Shown here: one piece after another, positions 1 through 11,189 of the stretch
Layout of the letters: each line of letters starts with the position of its first letter
Position numbering within the stretch: position 1 is the stretch's first letter
Assembly: GCA_013339895.1 (NCBI GenBank)
Contig: JABACO010000010.1
Location: 62,001 to 126,000 of the forward strand
DNA length: 64,000 nt
From: Ephydatia muelleri
Lineage: Eukaryota; Porifera; Demospongiae; Spongillida; Spongillidae
Direction: 5' to 3'
Notes under the pieces: generated by a model
Seen by the model: only the letters and a program-made list of their open reading frames with translations
What the model was told of the DNA's origin: nothing
The model's database searches: none
Program-made: the position numbers and the translations under genes

Positions 1-417
1 GTATGTACACTTAGCGATATTTTCAAAGGTACATCTAGGATCAGGTACATCTAGGATTACTTCAGGTACATCTACGCAACCCCCCCGTGTGTGGGTGGGG
101 GACACTCTGTTCCATTTAGGGGATACATCTGGAACGCTGCGTCTTAAATCAGTTTTTCTTCATTCAGTTTCATTTTCCCCAATCTCCCAGTGCAAATAGA
201 TGCGTTACTTACATTTATAAGAACATTGGAAGAATGGTCACCAACATATCTTCTCTTTGCAATGAGAATGATTATTCTTTGTTCCCCTCATCCCTCACAT
301 CTTGTCGCACACTTGCATGTCATAGTTTTCATTATGTAGCGATTATAATTATAATTTGGTTTTACTGCTATGTTGTTTTTTTGTGTGTAGATAAGTCATC
401 CAATTTACTTATCGAGC
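1..417. other. Non-coding upstream region with a short repeat
   Basis: No gene is supported here. Positions about 28-75 hold three near copies of a motif built on GGTACATCTA(GGAT). The stretch just before the ATG at 418 is AT-rich and could hold the promoter or 5' UTR of the downstream gene, but no defined element is visible. Confidence 0.5.
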
Positions 418-1893
418 ATGGAGAATGCTGCCTCAACAATGGGATTAATTTCACCTACGTTCTCACCACTTACTTCAGAATGTTACAACCATTGTGATAA
501 GTCTATCTTTGTCATCAAAGATAAGCAATTATACAGTATGCCGGCAATAGTCAACAAATTGAATGTTCAACACGACGAAAAGCATGGTGAAACAACCATG
601 AACTTAATGGAAAAAATCCTTCGTGGCATAGCCGGGTTAAAAATGATGCGACCTAAATCATTTTCAGTTAAGGATCTTCATGAATTCATGCCAATAGTTA
701 ATTTTGTTAAAGAAGACATGCAACCCGATTTATGCATTGTACACAACGGACATGCTGTATTGTTTGCTGAAGAGGATTCACATCAGTGCACTTACACAGA
801 TAGATGCATTAGAAAAGCATGTTTCTATGCCAATTTTCACTGCCGATATCTCGCCACATGCAATGTGGAATCTCCTGGCTATTGTATACATTTCCCTTCC
901 GCTCATTCAATAGCCAAGGACAAGAAAAGTTTTGCAGCAATCATTAGTTGCACTTGGTCATATGAAGAATTCAGATTTGTGTACTCAGCACAAGATTTGG
1001 ATTTGAGCAATTTAGAGCAATCTATTGTTGATGTCGTAAACAATATTATTGCTCTCCAATTTCAAAATAGCAGGGATGTGGCAACATTATATTACTTGTT
1101 CAAGCTTGACTTGAGCAAAGTGAATAGAACCACGTTCCTTTCAAGTAATGGGTGGACATGCACTTCTCAATGCTTGAGCGGAAATTCTATTGTTTTGAAG
1201 GTGACGGATAGAGGAGGCGAACAGCAAGTACTTAAGTTTGTGAATTTTTCGGTTTTTGGGAATTTGCTGCAAATAAAACAGCAGGATTCTACATCCTGTC
1301 CACATCTTCTTCACTTTGACAGATTTCTACGAGGTCCTAATTCCAAAGTATCACTTTTCACGTATAAAGTCTGCAATCCACCACTTACTGAGGTAGAAGC
1401 CAAAGAGTGCCTATGCAATTTTTCTCACCTGCTGATTAGTGCTCTTCAAGCTGTGCATAATGTAGGTATTGAACACTGCGACATACGGCTTGAAAACATA
1501 TGCTTTGATCCAACGAACAACAATCGCATAGTTTTTATTGACCTCGATCGTGCTGTGGATCGAAACATGTTGGGAAAAGATGGATTTGACACATTTTTGA
1601 TGTACGCAGAGAAATCTTGCATGTTTTCCAATTTACAGGTGCCGTCAGTGGACTTTGTCCAGTTAGGTTACATGGTACTGTGGATTACTCACTTCAATGA
1701 AACGGTGAACGGTTTCCAATTCTCTGGAAATTCCAACTATCATAATATGCACTTATTTGCTGGATTGGATAATGAACCTGAGCTTGTTAAAAGTCTGATC
1801 AGAAGTGGTGAAGTCCCCAATATTCTTGGAAGTGATCTTCCAGGACGTTCTCAACTTTTTGACGTGCTGCTCCAACGAAGACGAAGACTTTAA
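418..1893 (+). CDS. Single-exon kinase-fold protein, 491 aa, with an N-terminal PD-(D/E)xK-like region
   Basis: An uninterrupted frame of 491 codons starts at the ATG at 418. The C-terminal half carries kinase-fold marks: HCDIRLEN at about residues 355-362 occupies the catalytic-loop position (HxDxRxEN, compare HRDLKxxN), and FIDLDRA at about 374-380 sits where DFG would be. Around residues 105-120, PDLCIVHNGHAVLFAEED resembles the PD...E-x-K core of restriction-nuclease-fold domains, with D in place of the usual K. A nuclease-like region followed by a kinase is the order known for fungal and oomycete CR-type (Crinkler-like) and FunK1-like proteins. No signal peptide or membrane segment is seen. 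A second, different member of the same broad family lies at 11.2-15.2 kb. Family membership rests on motifs only. Substrate and role are unknown, and it could equally be a catalytically altered pseudokinase. Confidence 0.7.
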   Translation: MENAASTMGLISPTFSPLTSECYNHCDKSIFVIKDKQLYSMPAIVNKLNVQHDEKHGETTMNLMEKILRGIAGLKMMRPKSFSVKDLHEFMPIVNFVKEDMQPDLCIVHNGHAVLFAEEDSHQCTYTDRCIRKACFYANFHCRYLATCNVESPGYCIHFPSAHSIAKDKKSFAAIISCTWSYEEFRFVYSAQDLDLSNLEQSIVDVVNNIIALQFQNSRDVATLYYLFKLDLSKVNRTTFLSSNGWTCTSQCLSGNSIVLKVTDRGGEQQVLKFVNFSVFGNLLQIKQQDSTSCPHLLHFDRFLRGPNSKVSLFTYKVCNPPLTEVEAKECLCNFSHLLISALQAVHNVGIEHCDIRLENICFDPTNNNRIVFIDLDRAVDRNMLGKDGFDTFLMYAEKSCMFSNLQVPSVDFVQLGYMVLWITHFNETVNGFQFSGNSNYHNMHLFAGLDNEPELVKSLIRSGEVPNILGSDLPGRSQLFDVLLQRRRRL

Positions 1894-3080
1894 GATCTTT
1901 CTGCTGTATGTTGTGTATACTGTGTGTATTAGAACATTAAACCCGTAAGATCTTTCTGCTGTATTTTGTATATATACTGTGTGTATTTGAACATCAAACC
2001 CGTTTGATCAATTCATCGTGGGGTTCACAAGATTAACAAAGGTTTGATTACATGGAACTTAGGTTAACTTACTGTCTTTGGCGCACCTACTTTGATGTCA
2101 TAGACATATACTGGTGGGGGGAGGGTACGAACACCTGAAATCTTTCTAGGAATTGCTGAAGTCATCGTAGGAGTACCTTAAGTCATCCTAAGAATACCTT
2201 AAATATTTTAAATCATCCTAAGAGTACGTACGAATTTTTCAAGTCATCCTAAGAATATCTGAAATCTTACAGGTATTCCTAAAAAGTTTCTCAAGTCATC
2301 CTAGGAATACCTAAAGTTATCGTAGAAAACCTTAAGTCATCCTAAGAATACCGAGAAATTTCTCAAGTCATCCTAGGAATATCTGAAATCTTTCACGTAT
2401 TCGAAAAAATTTCTCAAGTCATCCTAGGAATACCTGAAATCATCGTAGGAATACCTAACAAGATTTGAAATCATCCTAAGAGTAGCTAAGACTTTCTTAA
2501 GTAATCCTAGGAATATCTGAAATTATCTTCCTTAGGTCTTCCTAGGAATACCTTAGGTCTTCCTTAGGTCTTCCTAGGAATACCTTAGGTCTTCCTTAGA
2601 AAGATTGGAGATATTCCTAGGACGAAATGACGGTATTAATTTCAAATTAATACCGTCATTTCGTCCTAGGAATATCTCCAATCTTTCTAAGAAAACCTTA
2701 TGTCTTCCTACGAAAACCTTATGTCTTCCTAGGAATACCTAACAATATTTGAAATTATCCTAGAAATTTCTCATGTCATCTATGAATGCCTAACAATATT
2801 ACAGGTAGGCATGAGGTGGTACGTATGAGGTGTTGTTGAGTCGCAGGGCTAAGTGTTGTTGACGTTGCTTTTCCTTAAGGGATCTTGGTCTGATTATTCT
2901 GACAGCCACTTCCGGCTTTACATGGGGGTGCAGCTCAATATAATCAATGACAGCTGTCACCATTGTTGCAACAGCTGCTGCAACTGCCCCTGTTGTAATG
3001 AATGATGAAATTATTGTTATTGTCTTATGGTTTGCGTACTTTCAGACTTTCGATCGTGATCTGGCTGTAGCTGTAGCTGT
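1894..3080. repeat. Degenerate short repeat field based on CCTAGGAATACCT
   Basis: From about 2130 to 2790 the sequence is a degenerate array of units of roughly 25-30 bp built on AAGTCATCCTAGGAATACCT, with many variants. It contains the perfect palindrome listed separately. From 2800 to 3080 I see no gene. A short CTGTAG/TTG repeat lies near 3065-3095. Confidence 0.65.
2595..2691. repeat. Perfect 97-bp palindrome (48-bp arms, 1-nt centre)
   Basis: The left arm 2595-2642 is the exact reverse complement of the right arm 2644-2691, checked base by base, with only the C at 2643 between them. The arms are made of the same CCTAGGAATA-type repeat that surrounds them. Confidence 0.95.
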
Positions 3081-3165
3081 TGTTGTTGTTGTTGTTGCAG
3101 AAGAGCTACAAATATACTAGCATGAATTTACCATTAACACAAACACAAACTACCTTTATCAATGT

Positions 3166-4261
3166 GTGCAAAGCACCTTTCTGGCCATCCATCTGCAGGA
3201 GGGACAAAAACGTCCCCCTCAATCCGATGAGAGAAAGAGGCTGCTTTATTCATTGGCTTTCTGTATCATTTCCAGGATTTCAGGCCAAGGCGTCCTCTCC
3301 TCTCCCAGTGTTCAATCCACTGGTATTGACAAGGATGATGGTGAGGCCCTTCCTCCTGCTTCTTTGCATTGTCCCCTCCATTTCCCATCCCTATGATATC
3401 GTCTTCCCCTCCCATCTTCCTGCAAGCTTAATTACCATGTGTCTCTTTGTGTTGTTGTAGTTCCAACTCGAATTCACCCAGGTGCAGCAGGTAACACTGT
3501 TTAACAACTGATTATTCATCTACACATCTGTTTCTTCATGTGTAGTTACGTCCACTCCAATGAAGGCATCAAGACACCATCCTGAGTATCTAACATTCAC
3601 TTTCACCTTTCTGTTTATCTCAAGCAATGTTCTCCCGTATGGGATGAAAAGAAGACCACTTAAAAAATGAATTCTTTTTTTTTTTTTTTGTGTTGTGCTT
3701 GTGTGTGTTTGTTGTTTGTGTCTATTTCCCTATACAAACAAACACGTTGGTCACTAAACAAACAGGCTTGTCCTGCATCTATGTGCAGTGCCCTAAAACC
3801 ATCCAGTAGATCTAAGTAACAAATATCCAGGATGGAAACTGAGAAACTGCCAGTCAAAGGCCTCGTTCCACAGCTTCATGCGGAAGACGTTTTTTTTTTC
3901 GTTTTTTTTTTTTCTTTTCTACGTTTTTTTTTGGTTTGTTCAAAAAAACCAGCTTTGATGTTTTTAACATTTTGCATGATCATCATGTTGCATAAGGGAG
4001 GGACATGGTGTTCCTATTCTATAGCCCAAATACTACATATAGCATGCTGAATGCTAGTTTGTTGCTTTGTATAATAAGTTACTGATATACCACCACACAG
4101 TGTGCTACAACAGAAAGGAGGTGGAGGTGTAGTTGTTTTCTCGGGCCCTGGTATGTGCATGCAGTATCCTGAGGGATATCTGGAGTCCCAGGCCAGTCCC
4201 TCACAGAGTCGCTCTGATGAGGAAGGAGAGGGCAAAAAAGGAAAGAAGAGAAAGTCTGTTG
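3166..4261 (+). CDS. Candidate exons of an unrecognised gene (lysine-rich segment at 4101-4261)
   Basis: The best-supported piece is about 4101-4261. It follows an acceptor (CACCACACAG), ends at a donor (GTTG|GTATGT) and encodes a Gly/Ser stretch followed by a charged tail, SDEEGEGKKGKKRKSVG, typical of a nuclear-protein low-complexity region. A second open piece at about 3166-3396 contains EGQKRPPQSDERKRLLYSL and looks coding in composition, but its splice sites are not clear. A possible 30-nt exon lies at 3461-3490, between TTGTTGTAG and GTAACA. I do not recognise the product. The next shared exon of this locus family lies beyond the minisatellite at 6171. Confidence 0.4.
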
Positions 4262-4444
4262 GTATGTACGTAGGCCTATATGTACACACGCATCTCACCA
4301 GACCAGATCCAAGACATCCATCAAAGCGTCCCATAGCCGTCGCAAACGAACGGTCCCGTCCCGTAGCCGTCCCAAACGAACGTATCCGTCCCAAAGGAAC
4401 GTTAACGTCCCATAGGACTTAAATAAGTCCCGTGGCCGTCCCAG

Positions 4445-6095
4445 ACGAACGTTGCTAATGACACACACCAGCAATCCATTGCTAAGAGACACACACCAGC
4501 TCTCTATTGCTAGTGACACACACTAGCTCTCCATTGCTAGTGACACACACCAGCTCTCCATTGCTAGTAGACACACACCAGCTCTCCATTGCTAGTGACA
4601 CACACAAGCTCTCCATTGCTAATGACACACACCAGCTCTCCATTGCTAGTGACACATACCAGCTCTCCATTGCTAAGAGACACACCAGCTCTCCGTTGCT
4701 AGTGACACACACCAGCTCTCCATTGCTAGTGACACACACAAGCTGTCCATTGCTAGTGACACACACCAGCTCTCCATTTCTAATGACACACACCAGCTCT
4801 CCATTGCTAATGACACACACCAGCTCTCCATTGCTCAGAGACACACACCAGCTTTCCATTGCTAAGAGACACACACCAGCTCTCCGTTGCTAGTGACACA
4901 CACCAGCTCTCCATTGCTAAGAAACACACACCAGCTCTCCATTGCTAGTGACACATACCAGCTCTCCATTGCTAGTGGCACACACCAGCTCTCCATTGCC
5001 AGTGACACACACCAGCTCTCCATTGCCAGTGACACACACCAGCTCTCCATTGCTAATGACACACACCAGCTCTCCAATGCTAGTGACACACACCAGCTCT
5101 CCATTGCTAAGAGACACACACTAGCTCTCCATTGCTAAGAGACACACACTAGCTCTCTGTTGCTAGTGAAACACACCAGCTTTCCATTGCTAATGACACA
5201 CACCAGCAATCCATTGCTAGTGACACACACCAGCAATCCATTGCTAAGAGACACACACCAGCTCTCTATTGCTAGTGACACACACCAGCTCTCCAATGCT
5301 TAATGACACATACCAGCTCTCCATTGCTAGTGACACACACCAGCTCTCCATTGCTAGTGACACACACCAGCTCTCCATTGCTAGTGACACGCACCAGCAA
5401 TGCGTTGCTCAGAGACACATACCAGCTCTCCGTTGCTCAGAGACACACACCAGCTTTCCATTGCTAAGAGACACACACCAGCTCTCCATTGCTAGTGACA
5501 CACACCAGCTCTCCATTGCTAGTGACACACACCAGCTCTCCGTTGCTAGTGACACATACCAGCTCTCCATTGCTGCTAAGAGACACACACCAGCTCTCTA
5601 TTGCTAGTGACACACACCAGCTCTCCATTGCTAGTGACACATACCAGCTCTCCATTGCTAATGACACACAAGCTCTCCATTACTAAGAGACACACACCAG
5701 CTCTCCATTGCTAAGAGACACACACTAGCTCTCCATTGCTAGTGACACACACCAGCTCTCCATTGCTAGTGACACACACCAGCTCTCCATTGCTAGTGAC
5801 ACACACCAGCTCTCCATTGCTAATGACACACACCAGCTCTCCATTGCTAGTGACACATACCAGCTCTCCATTGCTAATGACACACACCAGCTCTCCATTG
5901 CTAATGACACACACCAGCTCTCCATTGCAAATGACACACACCAGCTCTCCATTGCTAGTGACACATACCAGCTCTCCATTGCTAAGAGACACACACTAGC
6001 TCTCCGTTGCTAGTGACACACACCAGCTCTCCATTGCTAAGAGACGCACACCAGCTCTCCATTGCCAGTGACACATACCAGCTCTCCATTGGTGG
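4445..6095. repeat. 27-bp minisatellite, about 60 copies
   Basis: The unit is close to CAGCTCTCCATTGCTAGTGA plus CACACAC. Variants have TAATGA or TAAGAGA in place of TAGTGA. Because 27 is a multiple of three and the unit has few stops, long artificial frames run through it on both strands (SNGELVCVT or HTSSPLLVT repeated). These are not genes. It probably lies in an intron, between the exon ending at 4261 and the exon at 6171. Confidence 0.95.
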
Positions 6096-6170
6096 TGTGA
6101 GGGGGTGGGGTATGTTATGTGAGGGACAGGCAACTCTGCTGCCTGTCCATTTGTCACTCTCTCTTTCCGT

Positions 6171-6430
6171 AGGACTTGCTACGTCCACCCCCATCAGGGG
6201 TCCTCATGCTGGCTTGGCCCCCTTAGAAGAAGGAGCAGGAGGTAAGACTGAAATGACTCATTTAACCATCTCTGCAGTTCAAGTTTCACACATAATCAAA
6301 ATTTCATTTTCAAACTCAATACCACACAATATACACACATCGTACAGCTGCAGTACCTCGTGACCCCCTTGCTGGTGAGGTCCAGGTCCCCCTTGCTGCT
6401 CGTGGTGGTGGTGTCCCTCCTGGTAAGAAT
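6171..6430 (+). CDS. Short exons of a Pro/Gly-rich protein (locus A)
   Basis: Two exon-like blocks can be read. About 6171-6243 follows CTTTCCGTAG and ends before GTAAGACTG, encoding GLATSTPIRGPHAGLAPLEE. About 6350-6422 lies between GCTGCAG and GTAAGAATG and encodes a Pro/Gly/Val-rich peptide with ARGGGVPPG. The first exon and its upstream intron recur almost unchanged at 10390-10520, and the second has a shorter echo at 7650-7690. The product is unknown. Low-complexity composition and short exons make the reading tentative. Confidence 0.45.
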
Positions 6431-8175
6431 GTCAATTACACATCCGACACATCTGTCACTTCACCACTTCACTTTTTAGCTACTATCACACCAAGCAACA
6501 TCTTGAACTACAGCATAGAAAGAAAGAAAAAGGCGATCGTTTGGTGATGCGCTACGGTTGCTAGTTGGAGGAGAAGGCGCGAGAGTGTTAGCTTTAAACC
6601 AGTTTCTTTCACAATTGGACAACCCACAGGTTGCCTTTGGCGTTAAATAGAAACAAGGTCAACCATGTCACCCTCCCACATGTGAGATTTTGAAACGGGT
6701 TAGGCAAATTTGTTGTCTGTTTTTGTTATTATTATTAAAATTAATTAACTTTAAAAAGAAAACACAACAAATTAAGTACTTGATTGTGTTCTAATATCGT
6801 TTTTTAACTTATTTTTATCACCACTCAACAAGTTATTTGCAGCGGAGACGTATGCGCATTAGCGTCTTAGCGCGTAGAGGTGCCCGTTCCATAACCCCAT
6901 CAGAGGCTCCTTTTGGAACAAGCTGACCACTATAGACTTCAGAGCAGGTATAGAAAATGTATGCATAACGCTACACCCCCACCGTCCAGCTTTGGGGTTC
7001 AAATTCCAAACCTTAACAACAGTAAAAACGGTTTTGTGTACTAACAACTAGCAATTGACTAGCAATTGACTAGCAATTCAGAAAGCATTACAAATGGAAG
7101 AGTCATGCGTCCTGTATTTATGTGATTTAAAGGTTCCCATAATCACACAACAATAAGACAGAGGACAGAGGTGAAGGTGACCTAGTCGGCCTTCGGGTCT
7201 CATGTCAAATTGTGCATGTGTGATTCCCCTTGGGAACAAGTAGAATAGCTGATTTATAGCTTATATAAATTTGTCTGACAAGAGTGATTGTGGGTTCTCT
7301 GGCGCCTTTTAGCTCCCATCATCTTACGGTACAGGCCGCTTTTATCCACGACGAAACTCAACTTCAGCTCTAAGTCCATCTCAAAATAGATCAGGTAAGT
7401 GCTTGTGTCAGAGGTGTAGGAAGGACTTGTAAGGTGTAGCGGCGGAATGATAAACAATACTCACAATTAGCTCATATTGTTCCCTTGGCTTGAAGAAAGC
7501 CGCACCAGACTCCTACCACATAATGCGTAATACAATGTCATTGAATATTCATTGAAACATTGTTTAACAAAGAGTGCAATTGAAGATTTTAATTTCATCT
7601 TTGTTGCCCCAACCTAATCTTGCATCTCCATCTGTATACAATACATCGTACAGCTGCAGTACCTCGTGACCCTCTTGCTGGTCTCTATACAAAATGACGC
7701 AAATTTCAACCATCTCTTGTTTGTAGTAGTTCGAGCTCAGGCCTCATCACATCAGGAAGCATAGGCGTAGAGTTTTATATATCCCGGAGGGGGCTTGTAA
7801 ATTTTCGCGATTGGTTATGATTGTAGTTATGTACAAGTTGTTATGAAATGGAGTTACTAGGCTGAACAAACAATACAATGCATGCATTGATTGCTGAAGG
7901 TGCACACACATTTGTAGATGGTGAACTGGTAGAGCCATGTTGGTCTAACGCAGTGCTATGGTGCACAAATAGGACACCATTTGGCCACAAAACCTACTCA
8001 ATACTTTATGCTTAAACACACAGTGCAAATTTTTCAACACTGTGCATGCATGCAAATGGAGGCATCACAATGGGTACTCCCAATTCCCTGATTCCGCCAT
8101 CAGTAATAGGTTTATCAATTGACAATATACCAGGAGAATGTATGGAGACAAAGGAGTGAGCATGAAGCTATGTAC
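6431..8175. other. No supported gene; partial duplicate of locus A at 7640-7690
   Basis: Mostly AT-rich unique sequence. The only structure I can support is a third partial copy of the ATCGTACAGCTGCAGTACCT segment of locus A near 7645-7690. Open frames here are short and show no recognisable motif. Confidence 0.5.
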
Positions 8176-8189
8176 CTAGAAGGATAATT

Positions 8190-8529
8190 GTATGCTCAGC
8201 ATTGGAAGAGCCATTTGCATTGCGACACCCTTCGTGCAAACAGCGCAGAAGACGCATTCTTTATCCTCTTTGCCATCATTATGCTCTCTGTATTCGATCA
8301 AGTTGTACTTGGATTTCCAATGGACCTGGAATTTTCTACCTGACAGACCACCTCCTTCATGACCTCGCTCATCATCATCACATTCATTACTCTTATTGGA
8401 GGCCACCACAACCGCACTCCCACTACTGTCAGCTTTTTCCATCACTGCGACTGGCTCTGCTGCATCTGCTAAACTCTGCGAACCTTTCGGCAGCTCGCAA
8501 ATCTTAAAGAAGTGGTCGATTCGCTTCAT
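8190..8529 (-). mobile_element. Fragment of a hAT/ZNF862-type transposase: N-terminal zinc-finger segment
   Basis: The minus-strand frame opens MKRIDHFFKICELPKGSQ, then an acidic Ser-rich linker, then about residues 65-100: FQVHWKSKYNLIEYREHN followed by a C-x2-C pair (CVFCAVCTKG). A Trp, then a Tyr, then a Cys pair is the pattern of the TTF/BED-like finger at the start of hAT-derived proteins such as ZNF862 and ZMYM relatives. No catalytic core is found downstream, so this is a fragment, or the first exon of something that ended here. The GT after CTKG could be a donor. Confidence 0.55.
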
Positions 8530-8639
8530 TTGACAAATTGATAATTAGGCCTACTGTATATCGTGTGCATGTGGAATATATCGCGATCGGTACAATTATA
8601 AGAGCGCGTGAATAATTAATTTATGAAATTAATGATACA

Positions 8640-8725
8640 GGTTTCCCGGGGGGGCTGAGCCCCCCCGACTTTTGGCCGGGGGGGGGCCCGGGCCCCTGAG
8701 CCCCCCTGGTTTTGACCAGGCTACA
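8640..8725. repeat. GC-rich inverted-repeat tract
   Basis: A short block of alternating C and G runs (CCCGGGGGGGCTGAGCCCCC and similar) that can fold on itself. It resembles the GC-rich cores of small non-autonomous elements elsewhere in the window, but no clear ends or target duplication are visible. Confidence 0.5.
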
Positions 8726-8929
8726 GGAAAGGTAGTCGTCATAGCTGCTTCTGCAGTACATGTGCCACCATTGCACTGTGATTCATGGCACTGATTTTAA
8801 ATAATTTAAATAATTTATTCACGTGCACTGCTACACGATGCTCGCAACGGTGAGTATTGAGCGACGGGGATTACCGGTCATGGGGTAGTCTGCTCCAAAG
8901 GACTAACGTGATGTGATCTGGTTTACAGA

Positions 8930-9617
8930 TGGATGGGAGAATAAACGCTTGTATGCGTGCTCTGCGCCGCGGTATGTTTTTTCCCCAATCACTTTTTTCC
9001 CCCCTTTCTCTTGCTATCATTATATACTTATTCACAGACATTAGAGTAGCACAAGGATGTAAGAGACACTTCTGTCATTTTTTTTTTTAACCCGTCTACT
9101 TGTCGATCAGTACTAGATGATTTGCAGCGAGAGCGTGACGGTCAAGGTAGGTTGGTAGGTTGTGTTGTATAACAATCCCAGTCAAGAATTTGTTGGCAGG
9201 GCGTTAGAGCGCGTCCGCGATCTCTCATATGTTGCAGTGATAGCATCGTAGTAACGTATAATGGTTGCCTAGCGGCATGTTGAAAATCTTAACGAATCAC
9301 GTGCGTCGTGGTAAGTTAGCAACACACAATAACGAGATTCTATTTTCCCATCAGCTGCTATAGGTGCGGTGTGGAAGCAGGTAAGAATTTCCTTTTTAAA
9401 GTTTCCCACCTAATTTTATTTTCCCACCAGTTGCTCAGGGTGTTGGCGGTGAGGAAGCAGGCAGAGGTATTGGTGGGGAAGAGGGTAAGAATTTCTTTTT
9501 TTCTATTGTTTCTTTCAACGTTTATTCACATTCACAGTTCCTGTAGCCATTAGGGGTTATTTTGAGAGTATTGCCTCCCTGCTGCGTAACCATCCCACTG
9601 TCCTGGTTGGTTGAAGT
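8930..9617 (+). CDS. Chain of very short exons, unrecognised gene (locus B, 5' part)
   Basis: Several short blocks lie between good acceptors and donors. 8930-8971 encodes MDGRINACMRALRR. About 9111-9145 encodes VLDDLQRERDGQ. 9364-9379 follows CTGCTATAG. 9430-9486 follows CCCACCAG and reads VAQGVGGEEAGRGIGGEEG in one frame. 9539-9617 follows TTCACAG, encodes VPVAIRGYFESIASLLRNHP and ends in a stop at 9615-9617. The overall peptide is unlike anything I recognise. Exon joins were not fully phase-checked, so the structure is a proposal. Confidence 0.4.
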
Positions 9618-9666
9618 GTGCATTTCATATTTCTTATTTACAATTAAATTGATTTAGCCAAACACC

Positions 9667-10850
9667 ATGCTGGGACTGATGAAGATTGACAACAATGAGG
9701 CCATTGTGGTGCGAACCACAATGGCCTCACAACAATTTGGCATCTCCCCAGATATAATCCTGAGGAAGATAGCGTACAGCCACGGCCGCTTTGGGAAGGG
9801 GGAGCGAAAGTTCCGCTTCAAGGTCCAGGGAGGCGGCTACCAGCAGGCCAACTGTTTGGGGGTATATCTTTGTTGCCTCCCTGCGACTTTGAAGCAGGAA
9901 TTGAAGACCTTGCTTGAAGGCACGCATACTGTACATTTCCATTTCCAAGACATCCCAATATGTGTTTTTTTCAAACAGTTCCAGCCCAACTGCCTGCCCC
10001 TGTCGCCCAAGACCCCCTTCAGCCTGGTATGTGCAGCATTGAATACTGATCATTAATCACTCTATAACACAATCACTCTTTTATAACCCCTCCTGTGAAT
10101 GATGACGTTGTTTTCAAACAGTTCCAGCCCAGCTTCCTCCCCCTGATGTTGAGCACGTAGCCCAAAACCCTGGTATGTGCAAGCATTGCAATCTCACTCT
10201 GAAATGATCAATCACTCTAAAACTCAAACACACTCTTGCTGTTTTCCATGTCATGTGAAATTCAGAAATGTCTATTCTCTGCTCTCCAAATAGAAGCCTC
10301 TCCCCCTCCCCAAGACCTAGAGGAGGGTATGGGATTGTCCCCTGATGCCAGGGCCCCAGCTGAGGAGAGGGAGATGCGCCCTGCTCTACGTGGTGAGGGT
10401 GGTGTGAGGGGGTGGGGTATGTTATGTGAGGGACAGGCAACTCTGCTGCGTGTCCATTTGTCACTCTCTCTTTCCATAGGACTTGCTACGTCCACCATCA
10501 GGGGTCCTCATGCTAGCTTGGCCCCCCCCACCTCCCCCCACCGCCCCCCTGTTTATCGTGTCCCTGCTGGCCCCCGCCTAGCCCCAGTTGAAGTAGCAGT
10601 AGGTAAGACTGAAAAAAACTAATAAATCTCCCTGAAATTACTCTCTTTCTGCATTAGATGCCTCCCACCCAGCCCCAGTTGAAGGAACATGTGGTAAAAC
10701 TTTAATGACTCATTTTACCATCTCTGTAGTTCAAGGATGTTTTGTGTTTTCACACATAATCGAAATTTCATTTTCAAACTCAACACCACACAATATACAC
10801 ACATCTTATAGCTGCAGCACATCCTGAGGTCCCCCTTGGTAAGCAGTGCT
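9667..10850 (+). CDS. Exons of a Pro-rich protein with duplicated exons (locus B, 3' part)
   Basis: The frame from 9667 encodes MLGLMKIDNNEAIVVRTTMA and continues to a donor at about 10026 (CAGCCTG|GTATGT). A second copy of its last exon follows at about 10122-10171, with the same TTCAAACAG acceptor and CCTG|GTATGTGCA donor, so the exon was tandemly duplicated. Then 10293-10391 (Pro/Glu-rich, ending PALRG), 10480-10600 (GLATSTIRGPHASLAPP, a near copy of the exon at 6171) and shorter blocks at about 10656-10693 and 10820-10840. Product unknown. Confidence 0.4.
9687..9736. repeat. Short hairpin inside the locus B exon
   Basis: TGAGGCCATTGTGGT and ACCACAATGGCCTCA, separated by a few bases, pair perfectly over 15 bp within the open frame. 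It could form a stem in the transcript. Confidence 0.75.
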
Positions 10851-10879
10851 TACACATCTGCAAAATTTCAATAACTCTG

Positions 10880-10970
10880 AAATGACCATCTGGGGGAGGG
10901 TGCGGGAGGGGGATGTGCCCCCTCCCGCGCGAAGCGCGGAAGCTTTTGACGGGTCTTCATCCCGCACATA
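10880..10970. mobile_element. Copy of a dispersed GC-rich element core
   Basis: GGGGGATGTGCCCCCTCCCG, followed by CGCGAAGCGCGGAAGCTTTT, is the reverse complement of the core of the element at 45299-45551. A third copy lies at about 31075-31120. No ends are recognised here. Confidence 0.6.
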
Positions 10971-10982
10971 ATTCAATGCACT

Positions 10983-11130
10983 CTTCCCGTCGCAATCAAT
11001 TTTTCCCGTCGCAGAAAATCATTCCCGTCGCAATTGATCATTACCGTCGCAAAGGGTCATTCCCGTCGCAGGAGATTATTACCGTCGCAATGCACTCTTC
11101 CCGTCGCAATGGATTATTCCTGTCGCAAAA
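10983..11130. repeat. 19-bp tandem repeat, about 8 copies
   Basis: The units carry the constant core TTCCCGTCGCA (or TTACCGTCGCA) followed by 8 variable bases, spaced 19 bp apart. It abuts the GC-rich element core. Confidence 0.9.
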
Positions 11131-11189
11131 GAACAACAAAGGCATTTTATTTTAATACATACACGTACTTTTATACACGCAGCAAAAAT

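Noticed and set aside
4482-6194. Many overlapping ORFs of 60-130 codons on both strands
   Set aside because: All are readings of the 27-bp minisatellite.
10983-11130. CRISPR-like array (regular short repeats with variable spacers)
   Set aside because: The repeat core is only about 11 bp with 8-bp variable parts, in a nuclear animal genome with no cas genes. It is a simple tandem repeat.
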